Source: Pelomonas baiyunensis (GTDB lineage Bacteria > Pseudomonadota > Gammaproteobacteria > Burkholderiales > Burkholderiaceae_C). From it: 64,000 bases of DNA. The stretch lies in contig NZ_JBIGIB010000001.1 in assembly GCF_043555935.1 (NCBI RefSeq), positions 992,001 through 1,056,000 on the forward strand, written 5' to 3'. Of this stretch, positions 59,017 through 64,000 are shown one piece after another (within the stretch, counting starts at the first letter, position 1; each line of letters starts with the position of its first letter). A model generated the notes under the pieces. That model searched no databases. It had not been told where the DNA came from and was given only the letters and a program-made list of their open reading frames with translations. The translations under genes were made by a program, and so were the position numbers.

Positions 59017-59934
59017 ATGAACACCCAGGATGCCAAGCGCGTCCTTGAGACCGCGCTGATCTGTGCCTCGCAGCCGCTGACGCTTCGCGAGATGCGCAGC
59101 CTGTTCGCTGACGAACTGGGTGCCGACACCTTGCGCACCTTGTTGGACGATCTGTCCCGTGATTGGGACGGTCGCGGCGTGGAGTTGGTGGCCTTGGCCT
59201 CGGGGTGGCGCTTTCAGAGCCGCCCGGAGCTTCGGGAGTACCTCGACCGGCTTCACCCCGAGAAGCCGCCGCGCTATTCCCGCGCCGTGATGGAAACGCT
59301 GGCCATCATTGCCTACCGTCAGCCGGTGACCCGCGGCGACATTGAAGACATCCGCGGCGTGGTGGTGGCCAGTCAGATCATCAAGCAGCTGGAAGATCGC
59401 GGCTGGATCGAAGCCATCGGCCACCGCGAGACCCCGGGGCGCCCGGCGCTGTACGCCACCACCAAGGCGTTCCTGGACGACCTCGGGCTGGCCAGCCTCG
59501 AGCAGCTGCCGGCCCTGGAGGCGAGCGCGCCGACGCCGGCCTTCGAGGCACTCCAGGGTCAGTTGCTCGAGGACGAGCCCGACGCACCGGCGCCTGGCGA
59601 GCCGGCCGCTGTGCAGGCTGACCTGCTCGCGACAGACGCGCCAGCCTCGCCGTTTGGCCCCGAGCCAAGCGCCGAGTCGGTGGTTGCGCCTGAGCCTGCT
59701 CACGCCGCTGACGCGGATGTGCAGGCTGTCGTCGATGAACTTCCCGTGGATGGCGGCCCCGCTGAGGCCGCTGACCCTGAGAGCGCGATGCCATCGGACG
59801 CGACTCCTGCATGGCCGGCGCCCTCGCAAAGTTTGTTTGGTGCCGATGGCACTCCGGCCTTGCCGCCCACTGAATTGACCGAATCCCCCCTTTCCCCCGA
59901 CCTGCCTCCCGCAACTCCTCCTGAATCCGCATGA
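59017..59934 (+). CDS. scpB: Segregation and condensation protein ScpB
   Basis: 305 residues from ATG 59017; a TTG at 58993 is an alternative. Two winged-helix domains occupy about residues 1-175: AKRVLETALICASQPLTLREMRSLF, then RYSRAVMETLAIIAYRQPVTRGDIEDIRGVVV and IIKQLEDRGWIEAIGHRETPGRPALYATT. ScpB binds the SMC-ScpA complex in chromosome segregation. The last 130 residues are acidic, Ala/Pro/Glu-rich and likely disordered. No scpA is adjacent in the window. Four-base overlap with rluB. Confidence 0.94.
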   Translation: MNTQDAKRVLETALICASQPLTLREMRSLFADELGADTLRTLLDDLSRDWDGRGVELVALASGWRFQSRPELREYLDRLHPEKPPRYSRAVMETLAIIAYRQPVTRGDIEDIRGVVVASQIIKQLEDRGWIEAIGHRETPGRPALYATTKAFLDDLGLASLEQLPALEASAPTPAFEALQGQLLEDEPDAPAPGEPAAVQADLLATDAPASPFGPEPSAESVVAPEPAHAADADVQAVVDELPVDGGPAEAADPESAMPSDATPAWPAPSQSLFGADGTPALPPTELTESPLSPDLPPATPPESA

Positions 59935-61871
59935 ACGACGCCGCTGATCAAGACATTCCCCAACCCGCTGTGACCGACGCTGAAGCGCCCGCAGCGCCCA
60001 AGCGCCGCCGTGCGGCGCCTAAGGCTGCCGAGTCGGCCGGTGAGGCCGCAGCCGTCGACGTGGCGGCGGTTCCGGCCAAGCGAACCCGTCGCAAGCCGGA
60101 GCCCGTTGCAGCCGCCGGTGATGAGGCCGCTGCGGCAGCGCCGGCCGAGGGCGACGCCCCGGCTCCCGCCCGCAAGCGCGCCCCGCGCAAGGCGGCCGCC
60201 GAGCCTGCGGAGGCGGTGGTGAGCGATGCAGCGGTGTCCGCGCCCGTTGCGGTCTCGGAGCAGCCGCGTGCTGAGCCCGCGGTGGTTGCGCGGTCGGAGT
60301 CGGCGGGTGAGGGCGCCGAGACGAGCGAAGGCGGCATGGAGGACGCAGGCGAGGATGGCGAACGCGGCGGCAGGGGCCGCAACCGCCGCCGCAACCGCAA
60401 GGATCGCGCAGAGCGTCAAGCCGGGGCTGGCGGCGAGGTGGCAGGCGTCGTGGTTGCGCCGGAGCTTGTCGAGGCGGCCGGTGCCCGTTTCGCCGATGTG
60501 CTGTCTGGCAACCTGGACGCCGAGTCGGAAGGGCCGGTTGGTGAAATGCCGCAGCTGCGCCCCGAGCCGGACGAGGCGGCCGCCGACGCCGAGGGTGTGG
60601 ATGGCGACGGCAAGCGCGTGCTGGCCCCGGATGCCGATGCGCCGAAGCTGCAAAAGGTGCTGGCCCAGGCTGGCATTGGTTCGCGCCGTGACATCGAGGA
60701 CTGGATTGCCGAGGGCAAGATTGAAGTGAACGGTGAGGTGGCCCACGTGGGTCAGCGCATCTCGTTTGGCGACCAGGTGCGCGTCAACGGCAAGCCCGTG
60801 CGCGTGCGCATCTCGCCGCCCACGCCGCGCATCCTGGCGTACCACAAGCCCACGGGCGAGGTGTCCACCTTCAATGACCCGGAAGGCCGCCCCACCGTGT
60901 TCCGCAGTCTGCCGCGCGTGCCGGGCCAGAAATGGCAGTCGGTCGGCCGGCTGGATATCAACACCGAGGGCTTGCTGCTGTTCACCAATTCCGGCGAATT
61001 GGCCAACCAGCTGATGCACCCGCGTTTCGGGGTGGAGCGGGAGTACGCGGCGCGCGTGCTGGGCTCGCTCACCGACGAGCAGCGCGCCCGTCTGCTCGAA
61101 GGCGTGAACGTCGATGGCCAGGTGGCCTCGTTCAAGAGCGTTGAAGACGGCGGCGGCGAGGGTGCCAACCGGTGGTACCGAGTGGTCATCACCGAAGGTC
61201 GCAACCGCGAAGTGCGCAAGCTGTTCGAAGCCGTGGGCATGGTGGTCAGCCGCCTGATCCGCATCCGCTATGGCACCGTGGTGCTGCCGCGTGGCTTGAA
61301 GCGCGGCGTGTGGGTGGAACTGGGCGACGACGATGTGCGCGTGATTCGCCGCCTTGCGGGGCACGTGCCTGGGGTCACGAGCGGTGCATCGGCGCCGGGC
61401 GCTGCCCGTGGCGGCCAGGCCGACAAGAACGACCGCAACAAGCGCCGCTCGGACGGGCGCCACAGCGGCGTAGGCCCCCGCCCCAGCCGCCCGCCGGAGG
61501 CGCCGCAAGCGCGGCCGCCGCGCGAAGAGCGCGTGCACCGCCGCGACGACGAGGACGAAGACGACGACTTCATCCCGCACCACATCAACCCGCTGGAGCA
61601 AACCTTCGACCGCCGCCATGCGACGGGCGGACGCCGCGGACTTCCGCAAGGCTTCGGTGCGGGCGGCAGTGCGCAACAAGACAACCGTCGCCCAGGCAAG
61701 GGCGGCAACAAGGGCGGTCCGCGTGAGCCGGACCCGATGCAGACCTCGGTGGGCTACATCGGCGCCGATGCTTACCTGCGCCGCGGTGGCGGTGGCGGCG
61801 GTGGCCGCGGTGGCAAGGGCGGCGGTGGCGGTGGTCGCTCTGGCGGTGGCTTCGGCGGCCGTCAGCGTTGA
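59931..61871 (+). CDS. rluB: 23S rRNA pseudouridine synthase RluB with long disordered tails
   Basis: 646 residues, more than twice the length of E. coli RluB. The first ~235 residues are Ala/Pro/Lys/Arg/Glu low-complexity. The S4 domain is at about 238-300 (LQKVLAQAGIGSRRDIEDWIAEGKIEVNGEVAHVGQRI) and the catalytic domain at about 310-480, with the Asp in SVGRLDINTEGLLLFTNSG and RNREVRKLFEAVGMVVSRLIRIRYG. A final ~160 residues rich in Arg/Asp/Gly (DDEDEDDDF, then poly-Gly) end the protein. The tails likely bind RNA or are disordered. Confidence 0.93.
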   Translation: MNDAADQDIPQPAVTDAEAPAAPKRRRAAPKAAESAGEAAAVDVAAVPAKRTRRKPEPVAAAGDEAAAAAPAEGDAPAPARKRAPRKAAAEPAEAVVSDAAVSAPVAVSEQPRAEPAVVARSESAGEGAETSEGGMEDAGEDGERGGRGRNRRRNRKDRAERQAGAGGEVAGVVVAPELVEAAGARFADVLSGNLDAESEGPVGEMPQLRPEPDEAAADAEGVDGDGKRVLAPDADAPKLQKVLAQAGIGSRRDIEDWIAEGKIEVNGEVAHVGQRISFGDQVRVNGKPVRVRISPPTPRILAYHKPTGEVSTFNDPEGRPTVFRSLPRVPGQKWQSVGRLDINTEGLLLFTNSGELANQLMHPRFGVEREYAARVLGSLTDEQRARLLEGVNVDGQVASFKSVEDGGGEGANRWYRVVITEGRNREVRKLFEAVGMVVSRLIRIRYGTVVLPRGLKRGVWVELGDDDVRVIRRLAGHVPGVTSGASAPGAARGGQADKNDRNKRRSDGRHSGVGPRPSRPPEAPQARPPREERVHRRDDEDEDDDFIPHHINPLEQTFDRRHATGGRRGLPQGFGAGGSAQQDNRRPGKGGNKGGPREPDPMQTSVGYIGADAYLRRGGGGGGGRGGKGGGGGGRSGGGFGGRQR

Positions 61872-61934
61872 TCGATCGTGCGCGGGGTGGCGTGCCGCCC
61901 CGCGCGCTGACGCAATAGGGTCATCCCTAGCGGC

Positions 61935-61940
61935 TACAAT
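61935..61940 (+). promoter_or_regulatory. -10 box of ndk
   Basis: TACAAT in GGCTACAATC, 38 bases before ndk. A good -35 is not evident. Confidence 0.5.
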
Positions 61941-61978
61941 CGCAGGCTTTGTCTAACACGCCCCATCTGGAGAATCTC

Positions 61979-62407
61979 ATGGCGATCGAAACCACCCTGT
62001 CCATCATCAAGCCCGATGCCGTGGCGAAGAACGTCATCGGCCAGATCTACGCCCGCTTCGAAGCTGCTGGCCTGAAGGTCGTGGCTGCCAAGATGGTGCA
62101 CCTGTCGCGCGTCGAGGCTGAGCAGTTCTACGCTGTGCACAAGGCCCGCCCGTTCTTCAACGACCTGGTCAACTTCATGATCAGCGGCCCGGTGATGATC
62201 CAGGCCCTGCAAGGCGAAGGCGCCATCCTGAAGAACCGCGACCTGATGGGCGCCACCGACCCGAAGAAGGCTGAGAAGGGCACCATCCGCGCCGACTTCG
62301 CCGACAGCATCGACGCCAACGCCGTGCACGGCTCTGACGCTGCTGAGACCGCTGCTGTGGAAGTGGCGTTCTTCTTCCCCGGCATGAACGTTTACGCCGG
62401 CCGGTAA
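61979..62407 (+). CDS. ndk: Nucleoside diphosphate kinase
   Basis: 142 residues from ATG 61979 (CTGGAGA upstream). ETTLSIIKPDAVAKNVIGQI at the start, and the catalytic His in NAVHGSDAAETAAVEVAFFF (the NxxHGSD signature). It balances NTP and dNTP pools by phosphate transfer through a phospho-His. rlmN follows after 36 bases; ndk-rlmN-pilW is a conserved proteobacterial series. Confidence 0.98.
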   Translation: MAIETTLSIIKPDAVAKNVIGQIYARFEAAGLKVVAAKMVHLSRVEAEQFYAVHKARPFFNDLVNFMISGPVMIQALQGEGAILKNRDLMGATDPKKAEKGTIRADFADSIDANAVHGSDAAETAAVEVAFFFPGMNVYAGR

Positions 62408-62443
62408 TTTCCAAGGGGGCATGCCCCCGTTTCAGAGGCTCGC

Positions 62444-63553
62444 ATGGAAGCGGTCAACCTTCTCGGATTCGATCTGTCAGGCTTGGCCGCCTACTGCGAG
62501 CAACTGGGCGAAAAGAAATTTCGTGCGACCCAGCTGTTCCGCTGGATCCACCAAAAAGGCGCGTCGGACTTTGAAGCCATGTCCGACCTCGCCAAGTCCC
62601 TTCGCGACAAGCTCAAGGGGCGTGCTCACATCACCGCGCTGCCGGTGATTTCAGAGCATGTGTCGGCGGACGGCACCATCAAGTGGCTGTTCGACGTCGG
62701 CGCAGGCAATGCCGTCGAGGCGGTTTTCATCCCCGAGGACGACCGGGGCACCTTGTGCATTTCCAGCCAGGCGGGCTGCGCCGTGGGATGCCGTTTCTGC
62801 TCGACAGGCCATCAGGGCTTCAGTCGCAATCTGACCACCGCCGAGATCACGGCGCAGTTGTGGTTCGCCGAGCACAACCTGCGACAGCGCCAAGGCATCA
62901 GCGAACGCGTCATCTCCAACGTGGTGATGATGGGCATGGGCGAGCCGCTGCAGAACTACGACCAGCTCGTGCCGGCCCTCAAGACCATGCTGGACGACCA
63001 TGGCTACGGCCTCAGCCGTCGGCGAGTCACCGTGTCCACGTCGGGCGTCGTGCCCATGATCGACCGCCTTCGTGAGGACTGCCCCGTGGCCCTGGCCGTC
63101 AGTCTGCACGCACCGACCGATTCGCTGCGCGACCAGCTCGTGCCGCTGAACAAGAAGTACCCGATCGCCGAGCTGCTGGACGCGTGCAACCGCTACCTGG
63201 AAAAAGCGCCGCGCGACTTCATCACCTTCGAGTACTGCATGCTGCAAGAGGTGAACGATTCGCCCGAGCAGGCGCGCGAGCTGGTGAAGCTGCTCAAACA
63301 GCGCGTCAGCTGCAAGATCAATCTCATCCCGTTCAACCCGTTCCCGGCATCGGGTTTGGTGCGTAGCACGAATGCCCGCGTGCAGGCTTTCGCCGAGGTG
63401 CTGATTCAAGCCGGCATCGTCACCACCGTGCGCAAGACGCGCGGTGATGACATCGACGCCGCCTGCGGCCAGCTGGCCGGGGAGGTGCAAGACCGCACCC
63501 GCGCGCATATCCGCATGGTCAGGGCCCCCGTGTCGGTGGCTAAATCCGGGTGA
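62444..63553 (+). CDS. rlmN: 23S rRNA/tRNA adenine-C2 methyltransferase RlmN
   Basis: 369 residues. A radical-SAM enzyme with the three-Cys cluster in CAVGCRFCSTGHQGFSRNLT. The two additional catalytic cysteines are in FEYCMLQEVNDS-type segment and, in RlmN, the C-terminal GDDIDAACGQLAGE region. GMGEPLQNYDQLVPAL is the SAM-binding motif. It methylates A2503 of 23S rRNA and A37 of some tRNAs. Confidence 0.97.
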   Translation: MEAVNLLGFDLSGLAAYCEQLGEKKFRATQLFRWIHQKGASDFEAMSDLAKSLRDKLKGRAHITALPVISEHVSADGTIKWLFDVGAGNAVEAVFIPEDDRGTLCISSQAGCAVGCRFCSTGHQGFSRNLTTAEITAQLWFAEHNLRQRQGISERVISNVVMMGMGEPLQNYDQLVPALKTMLDDHGYGLSRRRVTVSTSGVVPMIDRLREDCPVALAVSLHAPTDSLRDQLVPLNKKYPIAELLDACNRYLEKAPRDFITFEYCMLQEVNDSPEQARELVKLLKQRVSCKINLIPFNPFPASGLVRSTNARVQAFAEVLIQAGIVTTVRKTRGDDIDAACGQLAGEVQDRTRAHIRMVRAPVSVAKSG

Positions 63554-63573
63554 TGTCATCTCCCGAGAATTCG

Positions 63574-64000
63574 ATGAAGCGACTGTTGACCGTGCTCGCC
63601 GCCGCCATGGCCGCCTGGATGTTGGCGGGCTGTGCGGGCACAACGGCCCCCGCAGCCAATCGTGAAATCAAGACCGACTCTGACCAGACCGATGCTGATC
63701 GCCGGGCGGGCATCCGGCTCGAGCTGGCGCAGGGCTACTTCTCGCGCGGCCAGTACACCACCGCGCTGGACGAATTGAAGCAGGCCTTGATGGTCAAGCC
63801 GGACATGCGTGAGGCCGTCAACCTGCGCGGTCTGATTTACGCGGCGATGGGCGACAACGGCTTGGCCGAGGAGGCCTTCCGCCGAGCGCTTGCGGTGTAT
63901 CCGAACGATCCGGACACCCTGCACAACTACGGCTGGTTCATGTGCCAGCAGCAACGCTGGGCCACGGCCGACTCCTTGTTCGACCAGGCGCTCAGCCAGT
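63574..64000 (+). CDS. pilW: Type IV pilus biogenesis/stability lipoprotein PilW (partial)
   Basis: The frame runs off the right end; 142 residues are visible. ATG 63574 gives a lipoprotein signal (KRLLTVLAAAMAAWMLAGCAG). An in-frame ATG at 63553 (overlapping the rlmN stop as TGATG) would add seven residues. TPR units follow: LELAQGYFSRGQYTTALDELKQALMVKPD, AVNLRGLIYAAMGDNGLAEEAFRRALAVYPNDPDTLHNYGWF. PilF/PilW helps assemble the outer-membrane secretin. Both starts are plausible. Confidence 0.92.
   Translation, partial: MKRLLTVLAAAMAAWMLAGCAGTTAPAANREIKTDSDQTDADRRAGIRLELAQGYFSRGQYTTALDELKQALMVKPDMREAVNLRGLIYAAMGDNGLAEEAFRRALAVYPNDPDTLHNYGWFMCQQQRWATADSLFDQALSQ

Overview
The window is high-GC DNA (roughly two thirds G+C by eye) from a betaproteobacterium, almost certainly order Burkholderiales. 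The evidence is the gene content and order: ilvB-ilvH-ilvC / pssA / leuA, tRNA-Leu / tig / clpP / clpX / lon, etfB-etfA / acyl-CoA dehydrogenase, sucA-sucB-lpdA-zapE and ndk-rlmN-pilW. A Comamonadaceae or Leptothrix/Rubrivivax-like lineage is plausible, but I cannot place it more exactly. The sequence is chromosomal. I see no insertion sequence, prophage, rRNA operon or CRISPR array, and nearly all of it is core metabolism and housekeeping.

Layout. 1-2271 (minus): four overlapping or tightly spaced genes for an ECF-type sigma factor, a one-TM DUF3619 protein, a secreted DUF3106 protein and an RDD membrane protein. 2501-10716 (plus): branched-chain amino acid biosynthesis (ilvB, ilvH, ilvC, then two different 2-isopropylmalate synthases) with pssA in between. 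A leucine-rich leader peptide plus terminator sits in front of the leuA pair and looks like a classical attenuator. 11044-17050: a penicillin-binding endopeptidase, an IclR regulator, a TIGR03790-type exported protein and the squalene genes hpnE-hpnD-hpnC. 17088-21412: an RND efflux adaptor and pump. 21542-28262: tRNA-Leu(UAG), the protein quality-control block tig, clpP, clpX, lon, and a five-tRNA cluster. 28280-33804: murI, then electron-transfer flavoprotein, acyl-CoA dehydrogenase and a nitronate monooxygenase-like enzyme.

33855-45911 is the most accessory part. It holds a His-rich Zn/Cd-type P-ATPase with its divergent CadR-like regulator, a secreted multidomain GH64 beta-1,3-glucanase behind two LacI-type operators, a TRIC-family channel, a UvrD-like helicase with an altered Walker A motif, tandem oligopeptide-binding proteins, a Cys-cluster protein and a 2-oxoglutarate/Fe(II) oxygenase. 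46208-53745 encodes the 2-oxoglutarate dehydrogenase complex (sucA, sucB, lpdA), zapE and a small exported protein. 53800-64000 holds a PP2C phosphatase, a DUF465 protein, dinG, bamD, rluD, scpB, rluB, ndk, rlmN and the start of pilW.

No obvious defence island or large novel system is present. The best leads are regulatory or small-scale: the leu attenuator driving a translationally coupled pair of unrelated-class LeuA enzymes; the sigma/DUF3619/DUF3106/RDD unit; structured RNA candidates before sucA, between sucA and sucB, and between ilvB and ilvH; terminators interleaved in the tRNA array; orphan operators (TetR-like before the RND pump, LacI-like before the glucanase); and the TIGR03790 gene that overlaps hpnE head to tail. 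All functional calls come from reading the translated sequence; no database search was run.
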